Source: Nonomuraea indica
GTDB taxonomy: Bacteria; Actinomycetota; Actinomycetes; Streptosporangiales; Streptosporangiaceae
Direction: 5' to 3'
Assembly: GCF_002850745.1 (NCBI RefSeq)
Contig: NZ_KZ559474.1
Location: forward strand, 318,422 to 382,421
DNA length: 64,000 bases
In this document: positions 42,062 to 50,784 of the stretch, in pieces
Layout of the letters: every line of letters begins with the position of its first letter
Position numbering within the stretch: position 1 is the stretch's first letter
The notes under the pieces: model-generated
Databases searched by the model: none
Told to the model about the DNA's origin: nothing
Seen by the model: the letters and a program-made list of their open reading frames with translations, nothing else
Translations under genes and position numbers: made by a program

Positions 42062-42684
42062 CAGTTGTCCTTACGCGTGGCGCGGTCGAACAGGGCGGCC
42101 AGTTCGCGCGCATAGGTGTCGAAGTCGAGGTCGTCGTAGGAGGCCATCAGGATGAGCACGCCGTCGACCGCCTGCTTGACGGCCACGGCCAGCACGCGGG
42201 TGGAGAACTCGCCGAACTCTCCCGTGGCCTGGCCGAGCTGCAGGATCTGCTCGACATCGCTCATCTCGGCCTCGTTGTCCCGCACGCCGAGCCGCTGGCG
42301 GCCATCCTCGGTGCGGAAGTTCGTCCAGATGTCCAGCAGGGCCAGCATGTGTCGTCGGTGGGTGCGGTAGAACTCCACACTCGCCTCGATGTAGGCGCGC
42401 AACATCCCCGCGGCCGTGGCCTGTGCCTCGATCCGGGGGCGAACGAAGGCGTCTCCGAGGGCGAAGGCCTCCTGGACGATCTGCTGGACGAGCTCGTCCT
42501 TGCTGTCGAAGTGGTACGAGATGACGCCCTTGCTGATCCCGGCGCGCTCGGCGATGCGGGCGAGGGACGCCTGGGCGTAACCCGTATCGGCGATGACGTC
42601 GATCGCGCATTGGACGATCTGGGCCCGGCGTGCCGTCTCGATGAACGAGCGATCCTGGCCGTCCGCCTTGTTTTTTGACCGCAT
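42061..42684 (-). CDS. TetR family regulator of the PH-domain operon
   Basis: 207 residues: HTH RAQIVQCAIDVIADTGYA, ERAGISKGVISYHFDSKDEL, helical C-terminal domain. ATG 42684 lies 6 nt after a -10-like TATCTT (42696-42691), so the message is probably leaderless. TGACCGCTCG upstream resembles a half site of TGACCG-type TetR operators. First gene of a three-gene overlapping operon with two PH-domain membrane proteins, so it likely senses an envelope or drug signal; this is inference. Confidence 0.85.
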   Translation of the reverse strand: MRSKNKADGQDRSFIETARRAQIVQCAIDVIADTGYAQASLARIAERAGISKGVISYHFDSKDELVQQIVQEAFALGDAFVRPRIEAQATAAGMLRAYIEASVEFYRTHRRHMLALLDIWTNFRTEDGRQRLGVRDNEAEMSDVEQILQLGQATGEFGEFSTRVLAVAVKQAVDGVLILMASYDDLDFDTYARELAALFDRATRKDN

Positions 42685-42780
42685 GGCCAAAAGATAACAC
42701 GAGCGGTCAGCATCTGCGGTGGGGACATGATCAGGCTGCGCCGCCGCCGGCGGACGCGGTGAAGGGGGCCCGGACATGCG

Positions 42781-42813
42781 AAACGCCCTCCAGGAAGATC
42801 CTGGAGGGCGTTT
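42781..42813 (-). terminator. Terminator after first initiator tRNA gene
   Basis: Perfect 14-bp stem AAACGCCCTCCAGG/CCTGGAGGGCGTTT with a 5-nt loop, starting 5 nt downstream of the tRNA 3' end. The base of the stem is A/T pairs, giving a short T-run on the minus strand. Confidence 0.85.
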
Positions 42814-42818
42814 CGCTT

Positions 42819-42895
42819 TGGTAGCGGGGACAGGATTTGAACCTGCGACCTCTGGGTTATGAGCCCAGCGAGCTACCGAACTGCTCCACCCCGCG
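42819..42895 (-). tRNA. Initiator tRNA-fMet (CAT), copy 1
   Basis: 77 nt with encoded CCA. Anticodon CAT is read from 42861 to 42859 in loop CTCATAA. Initiator marks: the first base pair is an unpaired C1 x U72, and the anticodon stem has three consecutive G:C pairs (GGG/CCC). It differs from copy 2 by one base in the T stem (U instead of C, a G-U pair here). Confidence 0.93.
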
Positions 42896-43020
42896 TCGGT
42901 GTGTGTCACCAGACTATCAAGGACTCCGAGTGCTCCGGACGCCATCCAGGACTTCGGACGGCCGGCACGCCGTCCGCGGGCCACTCGCCGCCGGTCTCGT
43001 GGGGGCGCCGGGAAAACCAC

Positions 43021-43050
43021 GAAGGCCCGGAGGAGATCCTCCGGGCCTTC
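43021..43050 (-). terminator. Terminator after second initiator tRNA gene
   Basis: Perfect 13-bp stem GAAGGCCCGGAGG/CCTCCGGGCCTTC with a 4-nt loop, 4 nt after the tRNA 3' end. It differs in sequence from the terminator of copy 1, so each tRNA is its own unit. Confidence 0.85.
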
Positions 43051-43054
43051 GACG

Positions 43055-43131
43055 TGGTAGCGGGGGCAGGATTTGAACCTGCGACCTCTGGGTTATGAGC
43101 CCAGCGAGCTACCGAACTGCTCCACCCCGCG
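43055..43131 (-). tRNA. Initiator tRNA-fMet (CAT), copy 2
   Basis: 77 nt with encoded CCA, the same as copy 1 except for a C in the T stem. C1 x U72 mismatch and GGG/CCC anticodon stem mark it as initiator. The first about 15 bp upstream of both copies (GTCGGTGTGTG on the plus strand) are also shared, then the flanks diverge. A -10-like TAGCCT lies upstream. Confidence 0.93.
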
Positions 43132-43185
43132 TCGGTGTGTGCCTAAAGGCTATAGGGAACGCGGGGTGGAGGCAAATCACGGCGA

Positions 43186-46164
43186 CTATGTCCCTCCGCC
43201 CGACGTCGACGTGGGCGACGGCGACGGTGACGGTGTCCCGTCGGACGGAGCCGTCGTCGTGGGGGAGGGCGACGGCGACGGTGACGGGCTGGTGGTGGGC
43301 GCCGGCTGCGCGCCGAGGCCCTGCAGCGCCCGCAGGGCGTCGTCCAGGCGCTTCTGGGCCTTGCCGTACTCCTCCCAGTTGGGCGGGTTGGCCTTGAGGG
43401 CGTTCTGGGCGTCCTCGTAGGCCTTCTGGGCGTTGCCGATGGCCTGGCTCAGCGCCGTGCTCTGCTGGTTGGGCTGCGCCTGCTGGTTGGGCTGGGCCTG
43501 CGGCTGGGTGGCCTGCTGGTTCTCGAAGACCTGCGCCAGGGCGTCCTCGAGCTTGTCGCCCGAGCCGACCTTGTTGCCGAACGCCACCAGCACCCGCCTG
43601 AGGATCGGGTAGGGCTCCTGGCCGGTGCCGGCCCGGGTCTGCACGTAGACGGGCTCGATGTAGATGAGGCCGCCCGCGTAGGGCAGCGTCAGCAGGTTGC
43701 CGTAGCGGACGTTGGCCTGGCCGAGGCCCAGTGGGCCCAACTCGCCGGAGAACTTGTTCTGGAAGTTGTTCTGCGCCTGGCCGGGGCCCGGGATGGCGGT
43801 GTTGGACGGCATGCGCAGGATGCGCAGCTTGCCGTAGTCGTCACCCACGGTGGACCCGGCCGACATGAACGCCGCCAGGTTGGGACCCTCACGCGGCACG
43901 AACGTCGTCGTCAGCGAGAACGACGGCTTGGCGTTGCCCACCGGCATCGTGGCGGTCAGGTAGTACGGCGGCTGCTTGACCTGCTGGTTGCCCTGCGACG
44001 GGTCGCTGGGGACGTTCCAGAAGTCCTGGCCGCTGTAGAAGGCCGCCGCGTTGGTGATGTGGTAGCGCGACAGCGTGTGGCGCTGCACCTTGAACAGGTC
44101 CTCGGGGTAGCGCACGTGCGCCTGCAGCTCGGCGCCCATCTCCGCGGCCGGCCGGATCGTGCCCGGCAGGGCCCGGCTCCAGGTCTTGAGCACCGGGTCG
44201 TTGTCGTCCCAGGCGTAGAGCGTGACCGTGCCGTCGTAGGCGTCGACCGTGGCCTTCACCGAGTTGCGGATGTAGTTGATCTTGTCGCGTGGCTGCTGGG
44301 CGACCACGCGGCGGTCGGTGGCGAGGTCGCGGGTCATGTCGCCCAGGCTCTCGCTCTGCGCGTACGGGTACTCGTTGGAGGTGGTGTAGCCGTCGACGAT
44401 CCAGGTGACGCGCCCGTCGACGATGGCCGGGTAGGGGTTGCCGTCGAGGGTGAGGAACGGCGCCACCTTCTCGATCCGCTCGCGCGGGTTGCGCACGTAC
44501 AGGATCTTGGAGTTGTCGTTGATGTCACCCGACAGCAGGATGTTCTTCTCGCCGTACTTGGCCGCGTAGACCAGCCGGTTGACGAACGAACCGACCGGGA
44601 CGCCGCCCTTGCCGGTGTAGGTGGTGTTCTTCTGCCCGGTGCCGCCGGTCTCCGGGTAGTCGAGCTCCTGCGGGTTGTTGGGGTTGCCGCCGGCGATGAC
44701 GTACTCGTTGCCCGCGGGGCTCTCGCCGAAGTAGACGCGCGACTCGGTCAGCTTGGTCGAGGTCGCCAGCGGGCCGGTGACCGGCATGTCCTTGGCGTCG
44801 TAGTCGGGCAGCCCGCCCGAGTCGACCTTGTTGCCCGGCGCGGCCACGAAACCGTAGCCGTGCGTGTAGACCAGCGCCCGGTTGATCCAGTTGTCCTGAC
44901 CCTGCGGCGGCCCGGTCAGCTCGCGGACGCCCACCACGTGGTCGACCAGCTTGCCGCCGTCGTTGTAGCGGTCGACGTCGAGCTGCTCGGAAAAGCCGTA
45001 GAAACCGCGGATGCGCTGCGTCTGCTCGAACGTCGACGACACCAGCGCCGGGTCGAGCAGCCGGACGCCGGTCACCGAGGCGTCGCCGTCGGTCTTGACC
45101 TTGGTCGGGTCGGCCTCGGCCTTGTACTCGACGATCTCGGTCTTGTCGACGCCGTACGCCTCACGGGTGGCCTTGATGTTGCGGTCGATGTAGGCGGCTT
45201 CCTTCAGCTGCTGGTTGGGCTTGACCTGGAACTGCTCGACCAGCGCCGGGTAGACGCCGCCGATCAGCACGGCCGACAGCACCAGCAGGCCGAACGACAC
45301 GCCGGGCAGCATGCCGCCCGGCCGCACGACACCCGCGAAGAACAGGGCGGCGCAGATCAGCGCGATGATCGCCAGGATGCTCTTGGCCGGCAGCACGGCG
45401 TTGACGTCGGTGTAGGACGCGCCGTTGACGAAGCCGCGGTCGGAGAAGACCAGCCCGAAGCGGTCGACGTAGTAGGCGACCGCCTTCAGCAGCACGAACA
45501 CCCCGAGCAGCACCGACAGGTGGGCCCGCGCGGCCCGCGAGGCGTGCACGCCCGGCGACTGCAGCCGGAACCCGCCGTACAGGTAGTGCGTGATCGTCGC
45601 CAGCAGGATCGAGATGATCACGGCGGTGAACAGGAAGTTCAGCACCATCCGGATGAACGGATAGTCGAACATGAAGAACGAGATGTCCATGCCGAACTCG
45701 GCGTCCGTCTTGCCGAACGGCTGGCCGTTGGCGAACTGCAACCAGGTCTTCCACTGCCCGGCGAACGACGAGCCCGCGAACAGCGCGAGCATGCCCATGC
45801 CGACAATGAAGATCAGCTTGCGGTGCGGGTCCAGCGCCATCCGGTAGCGGTCGGCGCCGCTGCCCCCGCCGAACATGGCGGGCCCGAACATCGGCCGCAT
45901 GCGGAAGGCCAGCAGCATGTTGCCACCCGCGATGCCGACCATCAACGCCGCCCCGACGAGGAACAGCACGATCTGGGTCAGCAGCATCGTCGAGAAGACC
46001 GAGGTGTAGTCGACCGAGTCGAACCACAGGTAATCGGTGTAGATGCCGGAGAAAAGGAAGAACAATGCCACGATCGCGACCACCGCGATCGCGACAGGCA
46101 GAAGCAGTCTCGGCCGACGGGGCAAGCGCATCGCCCTGCCGGCTCCTGGGGTCCGGAAGCTCAA
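43186..46164 (-). CDS. UPF0182 family integral membrane protein
   Basis: About 992 residues, orthologous in type to mycobacterial Rv3193c. The N-terminal about 330 residues have seven or so membrane helices; a large extracytoplasmic domain follows (YIDRNIKATREAYGVD, YTHGYGFVAAPGNKVDSGGL, YAAKYGEKNILLSGDI). The end is a low-complexity Gln/Pro then Ser-Pro tail. TTG 46164 is chosen: it gives the start MSFRTPG and has GAGGGG 6 nt upstream, whereas TTG 46170 would touch the ribosome site. Biochemical function unknown. Confidence 0.88.
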   Translation of the reverse strand: MSFRTPGAGRAMRLPRRPRLLLPVAIAVVAIVALFFLFSGIYTDYLWFDSVDYTSVFSTMLLTQIVLFLVGAALMVGIAGGNMLLAFRMRPMFGPAMFGGGSGADRYRMALDPHRKLIFIVGMGMLALFAGSSFAGQWKTWLQFANGQPFGKTDAEFGMDISFFMFDYPFIRMVLNFLFTAVIISILLATITHYLYGGFRLQSPGVHASRAARAHLSVLLGVFVLLKAVAYYVDRFGLVFSDRGFVNGASYTDVNAVLPAKSILAIIALICAALFFAGVVRPGGMLPGVSFGLLVLSAVLIGGVYPALVEQFQVKPNQQLKEAAYIDRNIKATREAYGVDKTEIVEYKAEADPTKVKTDGDASVTGVRLLDPALVSSTFEQTQRIRGFYGFSEQLDVDRYNDGGKLVDHVVGVRELTGPPQGQDNWINRALVYTHGYGFVAAPGNKVDSGGLPDYDAKDMPVTGPLATSTKLTESRVYFGESPAGNEYVIAGGNPNNPQELDYPETGGTGQKNTTYTGKGGVPVGSFVNRLVYAAKYGEKNILLSGDINDNSKILYVRNPRERIEKVAPFLTLDGNPYPAIVDGRVTWIVDGYTTSNEYPYAQSESLGDMTRDLATDRRVVAQQPRDKINYIRNSVKATVDAYDGTVTLYAWDDNDPVLKTWSRALPGTIRPAAEMGAELQAHVRYPEDLFKVQRHTLSRYHITNAAAFYSGQDFWNVPSDPSQGNQQVKQPPYYLTATMPVGNAKPSFSLTTTFVPREGPNLAAFMSAGSTVGDDYGKLRILRMPSNTAIPGPGQAQNNFQNKFSGELGPLGLGQANVRYGNLLTLPYAGGLIYIEPVYVQTRAGTGQEPYPILRRVLVAFGNKVGSGDKLEDALAQVFENQQATQPQAQPNQQAQPNQQSTALSQAIGNAQKAYEDAQNALKANPPNWEEYGKAQKRLDDALRALQGLGAQPAPTTSPSPSPSPSPTTTAPSDGTPSPSPSPTSTSGGGT

Positions 46165-46271
46165 GGCCAACCCCTCGTCGTGATGAACAAACGGTCCGTG
46201 TCTGGCAACCTACACCGCTGTGCCAGCCCTACGACTAACGTACGACGGCCGGGGCGGGTTCCGGGCCGCGG

Positions 46272-47315
46272 TCAGCTCGTGCAGGACGGCACGCGGCCCT
46301 TGCCGGTGCGCAGCGCGTCGAGCGCGGCCACGGTCTCGTGCAGCGTCTCGGCCCTGACGAGGCGCAGCCCCGCCGGGGCCGACCTCAGGGCCTCGGCGCA
46401 GTTGTCGGCCGGGGTCAGGAACACGGTGGCGCCGGACTTGCGCGCGCCCACCATCTTCTGGGCGATGCCGCCGATCGGGCCGACGGCGCCGGAGGGATCG
46501 ATCGTGCCGGTGCCGGCGATCTTCATGCCGCCGGTCAGCTCGCCGGGGGTGAGCTTGTCGAGGATGCCGAGCGAGAAGATCAGCCCGGCGCTCGGCCCGC
46601 CCACGTCGCCGACGTTGATGTCGACGTCGAACGGGAACTTGTAGGACGCCTGCATGGCCATGCCCACGACCGACGTGCCCTCCTTGCCCGCCACCGTCGG
46701 GACGGCGACCTCGAGCTGCTGCTTGCCCCTGGTCACGCTGAACGTGAGGCTCGTGCCCGGCTTGACCGCCTTGACGGCGGCGGCGACGCTGTCGACGTCG
46801 CCGGCCGGCCTGCCGTCGACCGCGGTGACCTCGTCGCCCTTCAGCAGCTTGCCGTGGGCGGGCCGGCCGGTCTCGGTGGACACCACCGACACCACGGTCC
46901 GGTAGGGGATCTTCAGCTCGGACAGCGCGGCGGCGGTCGCGAAGTCCTGGGAGTTGGTCATCTCGACCGTGTTCTCCTCCTCGACCTCCTTCTGCGACCG
47001 GGTGTCGGGGAAGATCGTCTCCTCGGGCACCACCGCGATGTCGGGATCGATCCAGCCGCGCAGCGCGGTCAGCAGGTCGATGCGGCTGCTCGGCCCGCCC
47101 TGGTAGGCGACCGTCACCAGGCTCAGCGCGCCGCTCGTCGGAAAGGTCTGCCGGCCGGAGATGGTGATCACGGGCTTCTTGTCGACCTGGCCGAGCGTGT
47201 TCTCCGTCGGGCCGGGACTGAGCACCACGTACGGCACCTTCATCAGCGCGCCGACGATGCCGAGCGAGAGCACGAGGAAGCTCGCAACCAGCAGGGTCAA
47301 GGCGCGTCGTGACAT
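46272..47315 (-). CDS. PDZ-domain Lon-type (S16) membrane protease, YlbL-like
   Basis: 347 residues: N-terminal signal anchor (LTLLVASFLVLSLGIVGAL), PDZ domain (HGKLLKGDEVTAVDGRPAGD), and a Lon-like proteolytic domain with nucleophile Ser in VGGPSAGLIFSLG and general-base Lys in GGIAQKMVGARKSG. Same type as mycobacterial Rv3194c and Bacillus YlbL. It probably degrades or cleaves extracytoplasmic substrates. Follows moaE by 10 nt and is likely in one operon with it and the SDR gene. Confidence 0.9.
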   Translation of the reverse strand: MSRRALTLLVASFLVLSLGIVGALMKVPYVVLSPGPTENTLGQVDKKPVITISGRQTFPTSGALSLVTVAYQGGPSSRIDLLTALRGWIDPDIAVVPEETIFPDTRSQKEVEEENTVEMTNSQDFATAAALSELKIPYRTVVSVVSTETGRPAHGKLLKGDEVTAVDGRPAGDVDSVAAAVKAVKPGTSLTFSVTRGKQQLEVAVPTVAGKEGTSVVGMAMQASYKFPFDVDINVGDVGGPSAGLIFSLGILDKLTPGELTGGMKIAGTGTIDPSGAVGPIGGIAQKMVGARKSGATVFLTPADNCAEALRSAPAGLRLVRAETLHETVAALDALRTGKGRVPSCTS

Positions 47316-47325
47316 GGGAACGAGC

Positions 47326-47751
47326 TTAGGCGCAGGCGCCGACCCACTCGGACGACCCGTCGGCGAACACCTGGTGCTTCCAGATCGGCACCTCGGCCTT
47401 GAGATCGTCGATCAGCGTGCGGGAGGCCCTGAACGCCTCGTCACGGTGCGGGCAGGCCACCGCGACGATCACCGCGATGTCGCCCAGCTCCAGGTCACCA
47501 ACCCGGTGCACGGCCGCCAGCCCGGTCACGGGGAAGCCCGCCGCCACCTTCTCGGCCACCCGGCGCAGCTCGTCGGTCGCCGAGGGGTGCGCGGAGTAGG
47601 AGAGCCTGGTCACGGGCTTGCCGTGGTCCTGCTCGCGCACGGTGCCCACGAAGATCGCGGTGCCGCCCGCGGCGTGATCGCCGACGGCGGACAGCACCTC
47701 CTCCACGGACAGCGGAGTGTCACGTATGCCGAGCAGCCGGATGACGTCCAC
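47326..47751 (-). CDS. moaE: MoaE, molybdopterin synthase catalytic subunit
   Basis: 141 residues: AIFVGTVREQDHGKPV, LSYSAHPSATDEL, VHRVGDLELGDIAVIVAVACPHR and the active-site Lys region EVPIWKHQVFADGSSEWVG. With thiocarboxylated MoaD it adds the dithiolene sulfurs to precursor Z. GTG 47751 starts it. The sulfurtransferase MoeZ, which charges MoaD, is at the other end of the window. No moaD is seen nearby. Confidence 0.92.
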   Translation of the reverse strand: MDVIRLLGIRDTPLSVEEVLSAVGDHAAGGTAIFVGTVREQDHGKPVTRLSYSAHPSATDELRRVAEKVAAGFPVTGLAAVHRVGDLELGDIAVIVAVACPHRDEAFRASRTLIDDLKAEVPIWKHQVFADGSSEWVGACA

Positions 47752-47774
47752 GACCAGAGCCTACCGAGTCGCTG

Positions 47775-48845
47775 TCACTGGCGGCGCTTGCGGCGTACCT
47801 GACGCACGATCGCGGCCGTGCCGATGACGGCGACGGTCGCGCCCGCGGCGGTCAGCGTGGCCTCCTTGACCGGCAGGCGCCTGCCGACCACGGTCGTCGC
47901 CTTCTCCCGCAGCTCCAGGAGCTGCCCGAACGCCGCCTCGTTGGTCCAGGCGGGCTTCCAGCCCGCCTCGCGCAGGCTCGTGCAGTCGACCACCCACGGA
48001 TACACGACGTAGTGCAGGTCGGTCGCCGGCGCCGGCGTGATGCCCAGCCGGTGCAGGCGCTGCGCCGTGCCGAACGTCAGCCCGGCGGGCAGCTCGAAGC
48101 GCCGCAGCCCCGACATCTCCTCGACCTGCTCCTGCTCCAGCCAGCCGTCGCAGCCCACCGCGACCACGCCGCCGACCACGCCCCGCGCGGCCAGCTCCAG
48201 CGCCGACAGCAGGTCGTCGACGTGGCAGAACTGCCAGCGCGGCGAGCACCCCTTGACCGTCAGCAGCCGCGGCGACTCGAAGTGGCGGGTGATCACCGTG
48301 TCGACGCCCGGTCCCACGACGGCGGCCGGGCGCAGCACGGTCACCTCCAGTCCCGGATGGCTGCGCAGCGACCGGCGCGCCAACGCCTCGATCTCCAGAT
48401 GGTCGCCCACCACGCCGGTGTCCGGCTCGGCCGCCACGGGGGCGTCCTCCGGCAGCGGCACCTCGTTCTCCGCCGCGGCGCCGTACACCATCGCGCTCGT
48501 GAGGAGCACCACCCGGCGCACCCGCGCCGCGGCGCTGGCGGTCAGGACCGTCTGCGCGGCTCTCAGGTTGTACGCCCGGCGCTCGCGCGGGTCGGAGTCG
48601 ACCGCGTAGTCACCCGCCAGGTGAACCACGACGTCGATGTCGGAGATCCGGTTCGCCAAGAGCGGATCGCGAACGTCGATCACTCTCCAGGTGGCCTCCT
48701 GGACGTCGCCGCGTTCCTCGTCAATGGCCACCACTCTGCGGAAATCCGCGGAGGTTACGAGCCTTGCGAGCAACGCGCGGCCGAGGCCCGAGGCCGCGCC
48801 CGTGACGGCGACAACAGGTTGGCGCGGGCGTTTCGAGGTAGGCAC
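47775..48845 (-). CDS. NAD-dependent epimerase/dehydratase-like SDR with C-terminal membrane anchor
   Basis: 356 residues of the extended SDR family: Rossmann motif VTGAASGLGRALLARL, DVVVHLAGDYAVD, LLTSAMVYGAAA, LRPAAVVGPG. The usual catalytic YxxxK is not intact (HLEIEALARR at the expected place), so it may bind a nucleotide without full activity. The C-terminus ends in a single membrane helix and VRRKRRQ. GTG 48845 is preferred (GAGG 5 nt upstream) over GTG 48863. Confidence 0.78.
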   Translation of the reverse strand: MPTSKRPRQPVVAVTGAASGLGRALLARLVTSADFRRVVAIDEERGDVQEATWRVIDVRDPLLANRISDIDVVVHLAGDYAVDSDPRERRAYNLRAAQTVLTASAAARVRRVVLLTSAMVYGAAAENEVPLPEDAPVAAEPDTGVVGDHLEIEALARRSLRSHPGLEVTVLRPAAVVGPGVDTVITRHFESPRLLTVKGCSPRWQFCHVDDLLSALELAARGVVGGVVAVGCDGWLEQEQVEEMSGLRRFELPAGLTFGTAQRLHRLGITPAPATDLHYVVYPWVVDCTSLREAGWKPAWTNEAAFGQLLELREKATTVVGRRLPVKEATLTAAGATVAVIGTAAIVRQVRRKRRQ

Positions 48846-48927
48846 CAGGTCCTCACTTTGCACTGATCCGCCGTGGGACGACTAACGTGGCGGATGTGGA
48901 CTCCTCCATCCTGCACGAGGTAACGCG

Positions 48928-50199
48928 GTGACTGACCTGCCAGGTCGCGAAAACGACCCCAACGAAAACCCGTTCGCCATGTTCGGCAACCCCGAGCAGA
49001 TGGCTCAGGCGATGCGCCAGTTCGCCGACATGCTGTCGGCTCCGCAGGGCTCCGGCCCTGTCAACTGGGACATGGCCAAGAACATCGCCCGGCACGCCGT
49101 CGTCGCCGAGGGCGACCCCAGCGTCATGGAGGGTGAGCGCCGCCAGATCGTCGAGGCGCTGCGCCTGGCCGACCTGTGGCTCGACGAGGCCACCGCGCTG
49201 CCCAGCGGCGTCGCCACACCCCAGGCGTGGAGCCGGTCCGAGTGGATCGAGAACACGGTGCCCGTGTGGCGCACGCTGTGCGAGCCGATCGCCCAGCGCA
49301 TGGTCGACACCATGGGCGGCGCGCTCGGCGGCGCCGGCCTGCCTGCCGAGGCGCAGCAGATGGCCGGGCCGCTCATGGGCATGCTCAAGCAGATGGGCGG
49401 CATGATGGTCGGCCAGCAGATCGGCCAGGCCCTCGGCTCACTCGCCCGCGAGGTGATCGGCACCACCGACATCGGCCTGCCCCTGTCCGGCACGGCGGCG
49501 CTGCTGCCCGGCGGCATCGCCTCCTTCAGCCAGGGGCTGGAGCTGCCCGCCGACGAGATCCGTCTCTACCTCGCGCTGCGCGAGGCCGCCCACCACCGGC
49601 TGTTCCAGCACGTGCCGTGGCTGCGCTCCCACCTGCTCGGCGCCGTCGAGGAGTACGCCCGCGGCATCACGGTCGACACCTCCGCCCTGGAGGAGCAGAT
49701 CCGCGGGCTCGACATCAGCAACCCCCAGGCGATCCAGGAGGCGCTCAGCGGCGGAGCCCTGCTCAAGCCCGAGGAGACCGAGCGGCAGAAGGCCGCCCTG
49801 GCCCGCCTGGAGACGACGCTCGCGCTGGTCGAGGGCTGGGTGGCCACCGTCGTCGGCCAGGCGGCCGACGGCAAGCTGCCGTCCGCGGGCGCCCTGGCCG
49901 AGACCGTGCGCCGCCGCCGCGCGACGGGCGGCCCCGCCGAGCTGACCTTCGGCACGCTCGTCGGCCTGGAGCTGCGGCCACGCAGGCTGCGCGAGGCGGC
50001 CGCCCTCTGGCAGAGCGTCAAGGACGCGCGCGGCGTCGACGGGCGCGACGCGCTGTGGGGCCACCCCGACCTCATGCCGACGGCGGACGACCTCGACGAC
50101 CCCGACGCGTTCGTCCGCGGCGACTCGACGTGGGACATCTCACAGCTCGACGCCGAGCCCGGCACCCCGGGGCAGGACGACGAGGGCGACAAGAGTTGA
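48928..50199 (+). CDS. Zinc-dependent metalloprotease-like protein (DUF2342 family)
   Basis: 423 residues, same type as Rv3195. Conserved features include QMAQAMRQFADML, WDMAKNIARHAV, WLDEATALPSG, SEWIENTVPVW, LREAAHHRLFQHVPWLRSHL (the metal-site-like helix) and GHPDLMPTADDLDDPDAFV. The family is annotated as putative zinc protease, but no proven activity is known to me. GTG 48928 follows GAGGTAAC. Divergent from the SDR gene with a short shared promoter region. Confidence 0.85.
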   Translation: MTDLPGRENDPNENPFAMFGNPEQMAQAMRQFADMLSAPQGSGPVNWDMAKNIARHAVVAEGDPSVMEGERRQIVEALRLADLWLDEATALPSGVATPQAWSRSEWIENTVPVWRTLCEPIAQRMVDTMGGALGGAGLPAEAQQMAGPLMGMLKQMGGMMVGQQIGQALGSLAREVIGTTDIGLPLSGTAALLPGGIASFSQGLELPADEIRLYLALREAAHHRLFQHVPWLRSHLLGAVEEYARGITVDTSALEEQIRGLDISNPQAIQEALSGGALLKPEETERQKAALARLETTLALVEGWVATVVGQAADGKLPSAGALAETVRRRRATGGPAELTFGTLVGLELRPRRLREAAALWQSVKDARGVDGRDALWGHPDLMPTADDLDDPDAFVRGDSTWDISQLDAEPGTPGQDDEGDKS

Positions 50200-50756
50200 G
50201 CCTGCACCGCGACGCGGTGGCCGTACTGTCCCGGTGGACGGCGCCCACCGCGCAGGAGGAGCTGCTGCGCGCCGAGTTCCTCGACCACCTGCGCGCGCAC
50301 GACGACGCGATGCTGCGCGAGTGCGTCCCCGGCCACCTGACGGCGACCACGGCCGTGCTGTCGCACGACGGCACGCGGGTGCTGCTCACGCTGCACCCCA
50401 AGGCCGGCATGTGGCTGCCGATGGGCGGGCACTGCGAGCCCGCCGACTCCTCCCTCGCCGCCGTCGCGTTGCGCGAGGCCACCGAGGAGTCGGGGATAGC
50501 CGGACTGGAGCTGCTGCCCGGGCCGCTGGCGCTCGACCGCCACCAGGTCTGGTGCCACCCGCCGCACAGCTGGCACCTCGACGTCGAGTACGCCGCCGTG
50601 GCGCCCGCCGGCGCCGAGGCCGTGATCAGCGACGAGTCGCTCGACCTGCGCTGGTTCCCCGTGGACGAGGTGCCCGAGCCGTCCGACGAGGCCACCCGCC
50701 GCCTGGCCGCGCGAGGCAGGCAAGCGCTCATGTCAGGTTCACACGCCCCTGGCTAG
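50196..50756 (+). CDS. NUDIX hydrolase
   Basis: About 186 residues with a NUDIX box GGHCEPADSSLAAVALREATEESGI. One position of the signature (G-x5-E) has Asp instead of Glu. The second half has LDVEYAAVAPAG and LRWFPVDEVPE, typical of this fold. TTG 50196 overlaps the upstream stop (TTGA); GTG 50217 is an alternative start. Substrate unknown. Confidence 0.85.
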   Translation: MSLHRDAVAVLSRWTAPTAQEELLRAEFLDHLRAHDDAMLRECVPGHLTATTAVLSHDGTRVLLTLHPKAGMWLPMGGHCEPADSSLAAVALREATEESGIAGLELLPGPLALDRHQVWCHPPHSWHLDVEYAAVAPAGAEAVISDESLDLRWFPVDEVPEPSDEATRRLAARGRQALMSGSHAPG

Positions 50757-50784
50757 GGCTCCGTACCGTTCCCCAGGGAGGCAC

